DNA of 64,000 nucleotides from CALGDE01 sp964655355 (GTDB lineage: Bacteria > Cyanobacteriota > Cyanobacteriia > CACIAM-69d), in assembly GCA_964655355.1 (NCBI GenBank), contig CAZZMD010000010.1:31852-95851 (forward strand), written 5' to 3'. The stretch's first letter is position 1, and each line of letters opens with the position of its first letter. Position numbers and translations under genes: made by a program. Under the pieces are notes generated by a model. The model had not been told where the DNA came from. It saw only the letters and a list, made by a program, of their open reading frames with translations, and searched no databases. This document shows positions 17,501 to 25,639 of the stretch, piece after piece.

Positions 17501-17678
17501 CTGACGTAGAAAGCCCCGATGGACTGGGAGAGCCCCAAGACAACTGGTCACTGGACCCAGGATTAATTGCGCCGACAACAGCCGCCAAACTGGCAACCAT
17601 CGCCCCTGCGCCCAGGAACCACCCTAACCACAACTTTGACTGCAAAAAACGTGCCACAGCAGAAGACCCAAGAATCAA
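14541..17678 (-). CDS. Double-unit M16 zinc peptidase
   Basis: 1045 residues, equal to two fused M16 units. A hydrophobic segment (LWLGWFLGAGAMVASLAAVVGAI, about 16-38) anchors or exports the protein. Unit 1 has the inverted zinc motif HLLEH (134-138) followed by NTAERGQLEALLTLEADRM with the third ligand, so it is probably active. Unit 2 (from about residue 610, VVTLPNGLQVLLVRDASTPTVTVSGYVPAGRQ) lacks HxxEH where unit 1 has it and is probably the structural partner, as in heterodimeric M16B pairs. Similar proteins may degrade peptides in the periplasm or process thylakoid/envelope proteins; that is inference. Confidence 0.9.
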   Translation of the reverse strand: MILGSSAVARFLQSKLWLGWFLGAGAMVASLAAVVGAINPGSSDQLSWGSPSPSGLSTSVPASTSTTVSSAAPSSSGRGQLGAFQGGRRSRVVRLENGLTVVTRPVPTAPVVSVQVWYRVGTRQESSAKSGLSHLLEHLLFKGTRSRPVQFGWLFSALGSESNAFTAYDSTAYVNTAERGQLEALLTLEADRMTGATLAGLEQERSVVLSELEGYRNDPAYRLDQVVMARAFPDEAIGQPIGGTVAGVEGLTVADLREHYRRFYRPDNAVLTLVGNFDEDQAFALVRRLFGDIESGAGGLEAEASLPQGLLAVNGSGVFPKILGEMAQGGEVLAALGNSVGDSQGDRQSDQYLSDSSQEEVITGEGTVASPLRLRGTGGAPLIQMVYPMPEAGHADEAALLVLSRVLATGRRSRLNEQLVDGATPMAGLVDGLLFQGVDQGWYQLVVEALPDQDLQGLQQQVLATVDQVRSRSIDLEELQRAKGLVRSQLLLEGRDVTSQGMQLGQDCLIVADCGHRDRQLAAVEQVTVEQVRRVAREYFAADRVTVGWLERGAESADLAESAVNGWDGAWDRRSRLHRAYHQGFGLAEGELEPGTEDGATDGATVEALVQKYLPMVGAPQDAVAIQPDVVTLPNGLQVLLVRDASTPTVTVSGYVPAGRQWDPTDRAGLAELVANSLWAGSGDRSEAELTQTLESQGINLNLQTHREGVVISGQALAEQEQDVIRFLGDLLQNPQFDSAALERDRQRALTTLMTHLDSPSYVARKRAQELMYPEGHPFRIFPTPDTLQSITRQDVQAFHRTHYRPNGTVLAMIGDIDPGRLRQVISETFGDWQRSPAPAPLASATPAPPQRLRYLHKAIATKSQAITIMGYPGITRRDPRYYSALILNQILGGDTLASRLGRTLRDSYGLTYGVYSQFQAGQQAGPFSIDFQTHAEDVDTAIRLTREELRKLRDAGVTPEEVAAAQNSLIRSYPVTLADPDILAEHLVMEWVHGLPPGELTRFGDRIKNVSATEVNQAIRQLIHPDRLAIVTAGPPLETANGDE

Positions 17679-18080
17679 GAGGCCTCAGGCTATTCACCCC
17701 GACCGAGAAACCTAAAAGAACATCGCCGGTCCCGAAGCACCAGCCCACCTTACGTATCATATGCACACGTGATGGACCAATCCCCCACAGGAACCAATGC
17801 TCCGCAGGCATCCCAGCGATCGCAGGGAACAGACCGTCGCACCGCATTGCCGTAGTTTGTGGTCCCCCCTACTATAGCAAACAGATCCGGGAAAACACGT
17901 AGATTTTATTTTTTCCGCTGGCTCAATCCTCAGTTTTCGAGGGCATAACTCAGTGTATTTGCCGTAAACCCCCGTAATTACCGCAGGATAAGGAGTAGTT
18001 AAGGCACCCCGTGAGGATCCAGCACGGCGTCGAACACCCATCCCCGCCAGTGAGGCAGCGGCAGCGCAGGAAATGCGGAT
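17679..18080. other. Divergent promoter region
   Basis: About 400 bases between the leftward M16 gene and the rightward ABC ATPase gene. A 111-codon frame on the minus strand (17757-18092) looks spurious. Nothing else stands out except the dyad at 18081-18099. Confidence 0.4.
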
Positions 18081-18099
18081 GCCCTCTATCATAGAGGGC
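18081..18099. promoter_or_regulatory. 19-bp perfect dyad, candidate operator of the ABC ATPase gene
   Basis: GCCCTCTAT-C-ATAGAGGGC is a perfect inverted repeat with 9-bp arms and a one-base centre, ending 26 bases before the GTG start at 18126. With so short a centre it suits a dimeric repressor better than an RNA hairpin. Confidence 0.45.
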
Positions 18100-18125
18100 G
18101 AGCTTATTGATATTGCCCCTCAACA

Positions 18126-19322
18126 GTGACCTACTCTGTCTCCTCGCCGTCCTTGGGATCGTCTAACCCTGGGGAGGGTTCAGCACCTATCATTTTGAAC
18201 TTGACCCAGGTGCTGCGATGTTTTCAGCCGGGGCAGGTAAAAGCGGTAGATGGGGTGGATTTAACCCTAGCCAAGGGGGAGTTGCTTGCCCTACTGGGGC
18301 CATCCGGCTGTGGCAAGACAACCCTATTGCGACTGATTGCCGGTTTAGAGCGTCCCGATGGGGGACGAATTGATATTGCCGGGCGCTCCGTGGCGGGGGA
18401 AGGCCATTGGGTACCGCCGGAGGGGCGACGGTTGGGGATGGTATTCCAGGATTATGCGCTATTCCCCCATTTATCCGTCGCGGAAAATATTGGCTTTGGG
18501 CTAAAGCGATCGCCCCGAAAGAGCGCGGCTCAGATTCGCGATCGCGTCGCCCAATCTTTGGAGCTAGTGGGGCTTACGGGATTGGAAAAGCGTTACCCCC
18601 ATGAACTCTCCGGAGGGCAACAACAGCGGGTGGCCTTGGCGCGGGCGTTGGCACCGGATCCCGCCCTGGTGTTATTGGACGAGCCCCTCAGTAATTTAGA
18701 TGTACAGGTGCGGCAACGGTTGCGGGATGAGGTGCGATCGATTTTGAAAGCATCGGGGGCCTCGGGGATTTTTGTCACCCACGATTGCGAAGAAGCCCTG
18801 GCGATCGCCGACAAAGTAGCCGTGATGCGCCAAGGACAAATCGAGCAACTGGATCGCCCAGAAGTGCTCTATTGGGAACCGGCGTCTCAGTTTGTGGCTG
18901 CGTTTGTGGTGCAAATGAACTTTATTCGGGGACGCTATCAATCGGAAGGATGGGAGACGGAGCTGGGGGCATTTACAGGAGAGGTAACATCGGCTGCCCT
19001 CGATACATTGCCCCCAGCGCTGACCACTGGAATGGAGCGGATCCTGGGGGTACGCCAGGATAATCTGAGGGTCAAAGACGCCGGGGGCGATCGCCCGACT
19101 GATCGCCCGGTCAATGGGCGAATCCTAAGCCGAGAATTTCTAGGGCGAGACTATCGATACACCCTCGAACTGCGACCCCATCCGAATTTTGCAGTGGAAT
19201 CCCCCAAAGTGTTGCAAGCCTTAGTTCCCCTCGGCGATCGCACCGCCGGCCCCTTTGATATCGGCGATCACGTCACCGTCACCCTGGGCGATGCCCCCCT
19301 CCAAGCCTTTCCGAAGCCGTAG
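18126..19322 (+). CDS. Iron/polyamine-type ABC transporter ATP-binding subunit (FutC/FbpC-like)
   Basis: 398 residues, GTG start. Walker A is GPSGCGKTT (about 58-66), Q-loop VFQDYALFP, signature LSGGQQQR, Walker B LVLLDEPLSNLD and switch VTHD. The C-terminal ~150 residues form a TOBE-like regulatory domain. Overall it most resembles the CUT1/PotA/FbpC group; the C-terminal part fits FutC/FbpC for ferric iron, but sulfate or polyamine substrates are not excluded. No permease or binding-protein gene is adjacent, so its partners must be elsewhere. A perfect dyad lies just upstream of the start. Confidence 0.82.
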   Translation: MTYSVSSPSLGSSNPGEGSAPIILNLTQVLRCFQPGQVKAVDGVDLTLAKGELLALLGPSGCGKTTLLRLIAGLERPDGGRIDIAGRSVAGEGHWVPPEGRRLGMVFQDYALFPHLSVAENIGFGLKRSPRKSAAQIRDRVAQSLELVGLTGLEKRYPHELSGGQQQRVALARALAPDPALVLLDEPLSNLDVQVRQRLRDEVRSILKASGASGIFVTHDCEEALAIADKVAVMRQGQIEQLDRPEVLYWEPASQFVAAFVVQMNFIRGRYQSEGWETELGAFTGEVTSAALDTLPPALTTGMERILGVRQDNLRVKDAGGDRPTDRPVNGRILSREFLGRDYRYTLELRPHPNFAVESPKVLQALVPLGDRTAGPFDIGDHVTVTLGDAPLQAFPKP

Positions 19323-19382
19323 AAATAATCAAATCATTGGGTACACTCCAAGGGTCTGCCCCAAAGTGTTCCCTGTCTCCCC

Positions 19383-19856
19383 ATGGCCAAATCCGATCGC
19401 CCCATCGCCCAGGATGCTGCCTTCGGCATCATCCCTATTTACCTCCCCCCCGGCGGGAGCTTCGACGATGCCGAATATTTATTAATCCAGCACAATGCCG
19501 GGCACTGGGCCTTTCCCAAGGGCCATGCCGAGGCAGGGGAAACACCGATCATCAGTGCCCGTCGAGAATTTACGGAAGAAACCGGCATCTCAGATTACGC
19601 GGTCATCGAGACAATTTCGTTTCAGGAGCGCTATGAAATCAAACGCCCCGACAAAATCATCCACAAAGTCGTTACCTTCTTCCCCGCCTTCCTAGACAAG
19701 GAAACAGTAACGATTCAAGAAGAAGAAATTGCCGACTACCGGTGGCAAACCTATCCCGAGGCCCAACAGCTCATCACCTTCCAAGAAAGCGTAAAACTGA
19801 TTCGGGCGGCCTATGAGTACCTCAAAGCCTATCCTGAGCACCTACCGGCGAAATAA
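19383..19856 (+). CDS. Nudix hydrolase (diadenosine-tetraphosphatase type)
   Basis: 157 residues. The complete Nudix box runs from Gly47 to Ile69 (G-x5-E-x7-REFTEETGI), with preceding WAFPKGHAE, as in asymmetric Ap4A hydrolases and related house-cleaning enzymes. The N-terminal SFDDAEYLLIQHNAGHWAF matches that subgroup. It is probably cytoplasmic and Mg-dependent. It follows the ABC ATPase by 60 bases on the same strand and may be co-transcribed, though no functional link is evident. Confidence 0.88.
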   Translation: MAKSDRPIAQDAAFGIIPIYLPPGGSFDDAEYLLIQHNAGHWAFPKGHAEAGETPIISARREFTEETGISDYAVIETISFQERYEIKRPDKIIHKVVTFFPAFLDKETVTIQEEEIADYRWQTYPEAQQLITFQESVKLIRAAYEYLKAYPEHLPAK

Positions 19857-19883
19857 CTCCGCCAGCACAGTTGAGCGATCGCG

Positions 19884-20288
19884 CTATTTCTCGTGGACCA
19901 CTTCAATCACCGTATGGACATTGCCACGGGGTTGAAAGTCGCCCACAACCTTGGCGTAAAGCGGGTCACAGGCCGCCACAAAATCATCCAGAATCTGATT
20001 CACGGATTCTTCGTGGGAAATATAGCGATCGCGATAGCCATTGATATAGAGCTTCAGGGCTTTCAGCTCCACCACCGATCCATCGGGGCGGTAGGTCAGA
20101 TGGATGGTCGCAAAATCGGGATAGCCGGAAAACGGACATTTACACGTAAATTCCGGCAAGCTAATGCTGACATCGTAAACGCGGCCAGGGCGGGGATTGG
20201 GGAACGTAATCAGCTCACCCTCAGCAATCTCGCGCTCGCCATATTTCATCTCGGGGGTCGCTTCGGGGGACTCAATCGTATTTGACAC
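19884..20288 (-). CDS. queF: NADPH-dependent 7-cyano-7-deazaguanine reductase QueF
   Basis: 134 residues, the short monofunctional QueF of the T-fold family. It reduces preQ0 to preQ1 in queuosine synthesis. FTCKCPFSGYPDFATI (47-62) holds the nucleophile Cys51 and Asp58. VVELKALKLYINGYRDRYISHEE (72-94) is the substrate and NADPH region with Glu74. The frame starts with GTG 20288; an ATG 13 codons later (MKYGERE) is an alternative. It is convergent with the Nudix gene (27-base gap). Confidence 0.93.
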   Translation of the reverse strand: MSNTIESPEATPEMKYGEREIAEGELITFPNPRPGRVYDVSISLPEFTCKCPFSGYPDFATIHLTYRPDGSVVELKALKLYINGYRDRYISHEESVNQILDDFVAACDPLYAKVVGDFQPRGNVHTVIEVVHEK

Positions 20289-20501
20289 AGTATTGGACCC
20301 GTTTCAGGACGGGAATGGGATAAATAACGCGAGCGGGGAAAGTCACCCCAGCCAATCTCGGGGGGGCGACGGTTCCGAGTTATCTATAATCGATCCATGG
20401 TGGAACAGTTGTCTAGGGGATTCCTACAGCCGAAGGATCCTAGGATCCTATAGCCGAAGCGCCACCATCGTTCATCTTGACCATTTCTGCTGGGCTCATC
20501 C

Positions 20502-21212
20502 ATGCAAGATCGCAGTTTTTCGTCCCTCGGTGCCCCTGGCGCATCTGGCGGTAACAATGCCGCCGCTTCGATTCCCCTGTCGGTATATCGCCAACAAACA
20601 GCGGAAATGGAGCAGTTGAAAGCCAATCTCGCCAGCATCCAAGGGGAGAACGAGCATCTGCGACACCAAAACAAAGAATTGATTGCGGCGATCGAAAAAT
20701 TTGTCGCCAGCGCCGTGGAACTCGGGGAATCCACCAGCACCATGCCCATCAGCACCCCCTCCCCCAACCCGATTACTGCCCCCCTTCCCCAAACGCCGCC
20801 CACCCTACCCCCAGGCAGCGAACAAGCCTTTGCAGAATCCCTAGAAACGACCCCCAACCCCCTACCGGAACTCGGTGCGATGGGTGCGATGGGTGCCCTA
20901 ATGGGACAGTCCCCCGCCGATCCATCAGCACCATCGGCCGTCACCGTCGATTCCAATCAACCCTCCGTCCTGGAAAGCAATCGTTGGATCTCCCTGCTGG
21001 GAATCGTCGTTATCGCCGCGATCGCCTTTGGCATTAGCTTTGCCCTAGTGGGCGTCTTCCGGCCCAACCGCGACGCCACCCCCACCGATCCCGCCACCCC
21101 GGACGCCACCGTCGACGACACGACCATCGACACCGTGCCCGTCCCGCCCCCGCCGGCAGAGGCACCCGCAGCGCCGCCCGCAGAAGCACCCGCAGCAGCG
21201 CCCGCCCAATAA
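20502..21212 (+). CDS. Single-span membrane protein with coiled coil and Pro/Ala-rich tail
   Basis: 236 residues. A short Ser/Gly N-terminus precedes a predicted coiled coil (RQQTAEMEQLKANLASIQGENEHLRHQNKELIAAIEKF, about 29-66). A Pro-rich linker with AMGAMGAL follows, then one transmembrane helix (WISLLGIVVIAAIAFGISFALVGVF, about 162-186), and a C-terminal Pro/Ala tail repeating AEAPAAPPAEAPAAAPA. No enzyme domain and no named family. It may be a scaffold or envelope-tethering protein; this is inference from layout only. Confidence 0.65.
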   Translation: MQDRSFSSLGAPGASGGNNAAASIPLSVYRQQTAEMEQLKANLASIQGENEHLRHQNKELIAAIEKFVASAVELGESTSTMPISTPSPNPITAPLPQTPPTLPPGSEQAFAESLETTPNPLPELGAMGAMGALMGQSPADPSAPSAVTVDSNQPSVLESNRWISLLGIVVIAAIAFGISFALVGVFRPNRDATPTDPATPDATVDDTTIDTVPVPPPPAEAPAAPPAEAPAAAPAQ

Positions 21213-21458
21213 AAGCCTTTCGAGCCCAAACTCAGCACCAATCTAAACACCATTTCGGTAAGCCGAATGGGTTGATTGCGGTGAACCGAATTCACCGTTT
21301 ATTTCCTAGCGTTATTGTAGGAACAACAGAAAACAAGGCAACGCAAACCTCGCTAATCTTCCTAAACCTATCTGACCTTTACCGATAGTTTGTGTTTTCC
21401 CTTAACTCGTTTTCTGTGGATTACGTTCTTACACTATCCGACAACTAGGAGACAAAAC

Positions 21459-21914
21459 ATGGCTATTTTGCGTTGGCAACCCTACGGCGACGTTGACACC
21501 CTACGTCAACAAATTGATCGCTTATTCGACGACTCGATTCTTAACGAATTCCTGGGTGATCGCCCCGCAGCATTCGCCCCGGCAGCAGAGCTAGAAGAAA
21601 CGGAAGATGCGATCTACGTGAGACTAGAACTGCCCGGTTTGAATAAGCAGGATATCCAGGTGGATGTGTCTTCGACCTCCGTCTCCATCCGAGGCGATCG
21701 CCAATACACCGCCGCCGCTGATGGTGAAACGAAACGGCGCACGGAATTCCGCTACGGCAGTTTCCAGCGCACCATCGGGCTCCCGGTCCGGGTGCAGCAC
21801 ACCGAATCGAAAGCCGCCTACGAAAACGGCGTCTTGACCCTAACCCTGCCGAAAACCGAGGCAGAAAAAACCAAAGTGGTCACCCTGAACCTGGACGATA
21901 ACAGCGACGCTTAA
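21459..21914 (+). CDS. hspA: Small heat-shock protein Hsp20
   Basis: 151 residues from ATG 21459, chosen because AGGAG lies 7 bases upstream and because MAILRWQPYGDVDTLRQQIDRLFD is the standard cyanobacterial HspA start; the frame upstream to 21390 is leader. The alpha-crystallin domain (about residues 45-140, AAELEETEDAIYVRLELPGLNKQDIQVDVS to AAYENGVLTLTLPK) is complete, with a short C-terminal tail. It is an ATP-independent holdase that protects soluble and thylakoid-associated proteins in heat and light stress. I see no CIRCE element in the 240-base upstream region and no evident RNA-thermometer pairing of the ribosome site. Confidence 0.93.
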   Translation: MAILRWQPYGDVDTLRQQIDRLFDDSILNEFLGDRPAAFAPAAELEETEDAIYVRLELPGLNKQDIQVDVSSTSVSIRGDRQYTAAADGETKRRTEFRYGSFQRTIGLPVRVQHTESKAAYENGVLTLTLPKTEAEKTKVVTLNLDDNSDA

Positions 21915-22024
21915 TCGTTTACTCAAGGGCGATCGCGGCTGGGTAGTGCCTGACTAAATTATCAGGATTGCCCGGCTAGCTAACCACGGTTCAAACCGTT
22001 GAAAAACCAAATCTCACGGTGGGC

Positions 22025-23377
22025 TTAGGCTTCCAGATCAGCAACCTGTTTTGGAAGGGCCGCCGTGAGATTTTCATTGCCCGATTCCGTCACCAAAATA
22101 TTGTCTTCAATGCGGATACCAATACCGCGCCAGCGATCCTCAATGGGGGGCTGTTCCTCGCGATGGTCCTCTGGATGATCCGCATCAGGGGAAATATAAA
22201 TTCCCGGTTCAACGGTCAACACATGGCCCGGCTGTAAATAGAAGGGCTCTTCACCACACTGATAAATCCCCACATCATGGACATCCAGCCCCAGCCAATG
22301 GCCGGTTTTATGCATATAAAAGGTTTCGTAGAGTTTCTTTTCAATGAGGTCGTCAATCTCTCCCGTTAACAATCCCAACTCCACCAAACCTTCCGTAATA
22401 ATCCGAACCGCCATGTTGTGGTGATCCATATAGGGTTTGCCAGGCTGCACTTCGGCGATCGCCGCCTCCTGAGCCTTTAAAACTAATTCGTATAAAACCT
22501 TTTGTTCTGGCGTAAATTGACCGTCTACGGGGAATGTACGGGTGATATCGCTGTTGTAATAATCCACCGAACAGCCCGCATCAATTAGTAGCAAATCCCC
22601 CGCCTGCATCTGCTGATTATTTTCGACGTAATGCAAAATGCAAGCATTATCCCCCGACGCCACAATGGAAGGATAAGCCGGTCCCCGTCCGCCAGACCGC
22701 CGGAAACAATAATCCAACTCCGCCTCAATTTCATTTTCGTAGCGACCGGGAGCCGCCAATGCCCGCGCTCGATTGTGGGCTTCCACGGCAATCTCCGCCG
22801 CCCGACGCATCAGGGTCAGCTCCAGCTCAGTTTTCACCATCCGCACCCCATGGAGCGTCGCGCGGGGATCCTCGATCGCAACGGGACCCTCTCCCTTACG
22901 GGGAAACCGGCGAAGGAGCTGTTGCCAATGGCGAATCACCACCTGATCAAACCTGGGATCATTGCCCAGGCGATAAATAATGCGATCGCCCGTTTTTAAA
23001 TATTTGGGCAAATGCTCATCCAGCTCCTGAATGGAATAAACCTCATCCGCCCCAAAACGTTCTTTTGCCGCATCCACGCCTGCCCGACGGCCAGACCAAG
23101 TTTCCGCCTTCAAATCCTTCGGGCGCACAAATAAAACAAATTTGTGTTCGTCATGGTTCGGGGCCAGAACCGCCACCGCATTGGGCTCATCAAACCCCGT
23201 CGCATAGAAAAAATCACTGTCCTGACGGAAGTTATATTCCACATCGTTATGCATCACCGCATGGGGCGCACTGCGGAAAATCGCCACCCCGCTGCCAATT
23301 TTGTCCATCAGGCGCTGCCGACGCTGTTGATATTCCAGGGGCCAGGCAGCAGCTAAATCAGCAGTTAGATGAGTCAT
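22025..23377 (-). CDS. pepP: Xaa-Pro aminopeptidase P
   Basis: About 450 residues. An N-terminal creatinase-like domain (QRLMDKIGSGVAIFRSAPHAVMHNDVEYNFRQDSDFFYATGF) precedes the pita-bread catalytic domain with dinuclear metal ligands in LLIDAGCSVDYYNSDITRTFPVDG, TGHWLGLDVHD, LTVEPGIY and GIRIEDNILV. It releases N-terminal residues preceding proline. ATG 23377 (MTHLTADL) is preferred to a TTG five codons upstream. It is convergent with hspA. Confidence 0.92.
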   Translation of the reverse strand: MTHLTADLAAAWPLEYQQRRQRLMDKIGSGVAIFRSAPHAVMHNDVEYNFRQDSDFFYATGFDEPNAVAVLAPNHDEHKFVLFVRPKDLKAETWSGRRAGVDAAKERFGADEVYSIQELDEHLPKYLKTGDRIIYRLGNDPRFDQVVIRHWQQLLRRFPRKGEGPVAIEDPRATLHGVRMVKTELELTLMRRAAEIAVEAHNRARALAAPGRYENEIEAELDYCFRRSGGRGPAYPSIVASGDNACILHYVENNQQMQAGDLLLIDAGCSVDYYNSDITRTFPVDGQFTPEQKVLYELVLKAQEAAIAEVQPGKPYMDHHNMAVRIITEGLVELGLLTGEIDDLIEKKLYETFYMHKTGHWLGLDVHDVGIYQCGEEPFYLQPGHVLTVEPGIYISPDADHPEDHREEQPPIEDRWRGIGIRIEDNILVTESGNENLTAALPKQVADLEA

Positions 23378-23434
23378 GGGTAACAAGGGCAATAGACAAG
23401 GGATGGGGCACAGCAGCGCCTAGGAGGCCAAAGC

Positions 23435-24223
23435 CTACGAAAGAACCGTCGGCGTCAAGATGCGCACCAAGGGAGGACCTTCAGCGGGCAAGCTGTCGCT
23501 CGTAATTCTAATGCGGGAGTTTTGGATGGTGTTGATACGAGCGCTACCCTGGGCGTCCGAATAAGCCTTAACAAAAGTATCAATGGGGTCGATATCGCAG
23601 GTAGCCTCATCGGCGGCCCCAGTGCGGTAATGGCTAGGAATGACCAGCCGAGGCGTCAGTTCTTCGATCACCGCGATCGCCTCCTGGGCGTTGTAGGCCT
23701 TAGCGCTACCGCCCACGGGCAGAATCAGCACATCCGGGCGACCAATCAAAATCCGCAGCTCCGAATCCAGCTCACCGGCAGCGCCACCCATCTGGAAAAT
23801 ATTGAGCCCCGCCTGCTGCCACAGCCAGGCAATATTGCGCCCAAATCGGAACCCACCCACGCGATCGTGGGGCATCCCCAACCCCTGGAACTGGGTGTCG
23901 TTGAATTTATACAGTCCCGGCCGCCGCAACAGTCCAGGGTTACCGGGCAGCTCTTGAATATATCCCTCATCCAGTAGGTGGCTACTAATGGTCACCACGT
24001 CAGCATTGAGGCGGGGGGCCGGATATTTCGCCGTACAGCCCACCGTTTTGAAAGGGTTGTTCAGCACCGTTAGGGCGCTATCACTAATTCTGAAACAGGT
24101 ATGACCGTGATACTCAATGCTCAGGGCAGGCGCCGCGATCGCCCGGTTGCGTCCCCCGAGAACAGCCCCGGCACTCGCCAAGGCTCCCATGGCTCCATAA
24201 CGGATCAATTGGCGGCGTTTCAT
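23435..24223 (-). CDS. Tat-exported metallo-beta-lactamase-fold protein with degenerate metal motif
   Basis: 262 residues. The N-terminus MKRRQLIRYGAMGALASAGAVLGG has a twin Arg and a hydrophobic core, fitting a Tat signal. The mature part resembles UlaG/YcjY-type MBL proteins (IEYHGHTCFRIS, ILIGRPDVLILPVGG, RLVIPSHYRTG), but the HxHxDH metal site is replaced by SSHLLDEG. It is therefore either a non-hydrolytic binder or an enzyme with altered metal chemistry. It lies between pepP and trpG, all leftward, with gaps that allow separate promoters. Confidence 0.78.
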   Translation of the reverse strand: MKRRQLIRYGAMGALASAGAVLGGRNRAIAAPALSIEYHGHTCFRISDSALTVLNNPFKTVGCTAKYPAPRLNADVVTISSHLLDEGYIQELPGNPGLLRRPGLYKFNDTQFQGLGMPHDRVGGFRFGRNIAWLWQQAGLNIFQMGGAAGELDSELRILIGRPDVLILPVGGSAKAYNAQEAIAVIEELTPRLVIPSHYRTGAADEATCDIDPIDTFVKAYSDAQGSARINTIQNSRIRITSDSLPAEGPPLVRILTPTVLS

Positions 24224-24327
24224 GATGACTCCTCGGGGTAGGAATAAATCCGGTTGAATTTCTGTGTGTCAGATTCGTGTGTCGGGACGGACGGGGCAGG
24301 CGCGAACATCGCGACCATAAAAATGCC

Positions 24328-24945
24328 CTACACCGACACCGGCTGTTGCTGAAATTGTTGTACCATCCGCAGCCAATTTTCGAGCAACGTTTTGCCCACG
24401 GTGGTCAAAATACTCTCAGGATGGAACTGCACGCCCTCAATATGGGGATAGTCTCGATGGCGCACCCCCATGATGGTGCCATCTTCGACCCAAGCCGTGA
24501 TCTCCAGGCATTCAGGGCAGCTATCCCGATCAATCACCAAACTATGGTAACGAGTCGCCTCCATCGGGGATTTAAGGTCAGCAAAAACGCCGACATTTTT
24601 ATGGAAGACGGGGGAGGTTTTACCATGCATCAGTTCCGCCGCCGCCGTCACAGTCCCCCCAAACACCTGGCCCATACTCTGATGTCCCAGACACACCCCC
24701 AAAATCGGCACCGTCGGTCCCAGCTCCCGAATGATATCTAAGGAAATCCCCGCATCATCGGGGCGGCCGGGACCGGGAGAAATAACAATGCCGTCCGGGT
24801 TGAGCTGTCGAATTTCATCCAGGGTGATTTTGTCGTTGCGGAACACCTGAATATCATTGGCGATCGCCCAGCTTTGTCCCAACTCCCCCAGGTACTGCAC
24901 CAAATTAAACGTAAAACTGTCGTAATTATCAATCACCAGGATCAT
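24328..24945 (-). CDS. trpG: Anthranilate synthase glutaminase component II
   Basis: 205 residues from ATG 24945 (MILVIDNYDSFTFNLVQYL); the open frame upstream to 25005 is not family-like. A class I glutamine amidotransferase with catalytic Cys85 (GVCLGHQS), His175 and Glu177 (FHPES). It supplies ammonia to TrpE, or to PabB when the subunit is shared between tryptophan and folate synthesis. No trpE or pabB lies in the window. Confidence 0.93.
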   Translation of the reverse strand: MILVIDNYDSFTFNLVQYLGELGQSWAIANDIQVFRNDKITLDEIRQLNPDGIVISPGPGRPDDAGISLDIIRELGPTVPILGVCLGHQSMGQVFGGTVTAAAELMHGKTSPVFHKNVGVFADLKSPMEATRYHSLVIDRDSCPECLEITAWVEDGTIMGVRHRDYPHIEGVQFHPESILTTVGKTLLENWLRMVQQFQQQPVSV

Positions 24946-25095
24946 GGCTTGGGGCAGCACTCTGGGGCGGCGCGAGAGGAACAGAAATTGAGGACAGAAC
25001 GGCAACGTTGAAGCAGTTCGCTCCCGTTACCTCTGGAGAAATAATAGTAGCGCCATTGGTAGCGCCATTGATAGTAAGGCGATTGGGGGCCCGGG

Positions 25096-25482
25096 TCACC
25101 CTTCGGGATCGGCGGTCAAATCCGGCGAGGGCTCTTGGGACGGGGCAGCAGCGGGCGATCGCAATGATTGGGACTGGGATTGGGATGGTGATTGAGACTG
25201 TTTAAAAATCCACCAAGCCGCCGCACATAGGGTGATATTGCCCAGCAAAGTCGTCGCCGCCTGGACCGTCACCAACCACTCCAACACCGGCGCATTATCA
25301 AAAAAGTGCCAGGTACAGGCACACATGGCGCTCACCAACGCCGGCAACATGCCCCAGGACAGCGATCGCCACGCCCCCCACCCAGTTATTTCCGCAAATT
25401 GCCACACCAGAACGATAGCCGCGATCCATTCGATCACGCTGGAAATATGAACCATCCAGGTGGGAAACGACAGAACATGCAT
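25096..25482 (-). CDS. DUF2499 (Ycf49-like) membrane protein
   Basis: 128 residues with three hydrophobic segments (VIEWIAAIVLVWQFAEITG, SWGMLPALVSAMCACTWHFF, LVTVQAATTLLGNITLCAAAWWIF) and a disordered Ser/Gln/Pro tail. WHFFDN and the overall layout match DUF2499, conserved in cyanobacteria and red-algal plastids as Ycf49. Function is unknown; a thylakoid or plasma-membrane site is likely. The SQSQSQSQSL tail is encoded by repeats of CCAATC/GACTGG type and may vary in length. Confidence 0.82.
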   Translation of the reverse strand: MHVLSFPTWMVHISSVIEWIAAIVLVWQFAEITGWGAWRSLSWGMLPALVSAMCACTWHFFDNAPVLEWLVTVQAATTLLGNITLCAAAWWIFKQSQSPSQSQSQSLRSPAAAPSQEPSPDLTADPEG

Positions 25483-25639
25483 AAAACGCGAATGGGCTCC
25501 GATGGCGAACGGCGATCAAGCAGCGATCTAGAATAGGTGACTCAAATTTTTCGACTCATTTTCGACTCAAATTTTCTAGCCCCTAGGGTCATCTTAAGGG
25601 GGATCGGATAAGGGGCGATCGGTCGAGGGAGCCAAGCCT

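Noticed and set aside
17757..18092. 111-codon minus-strand frame in the divergent region before the ABC ATPase
   Set aside because: No recognisable domain; it crosses the perfect dyad at 18081-18099 and looks like chance openness.
21300..21458. CIRCE element or RNA thermometer upstream of hspA
   Set aside because: No TTAGCACTC-N9-GAGTGCTAA, and I cannot find a pairing partner that would mask the AGGAG site.
21986..21999. ACGGTT-CA-AACCGT hairpin between hspA and pepP as a terminator
   Set aside because: Short stem with a two-base loop and no T-tract on either strand.
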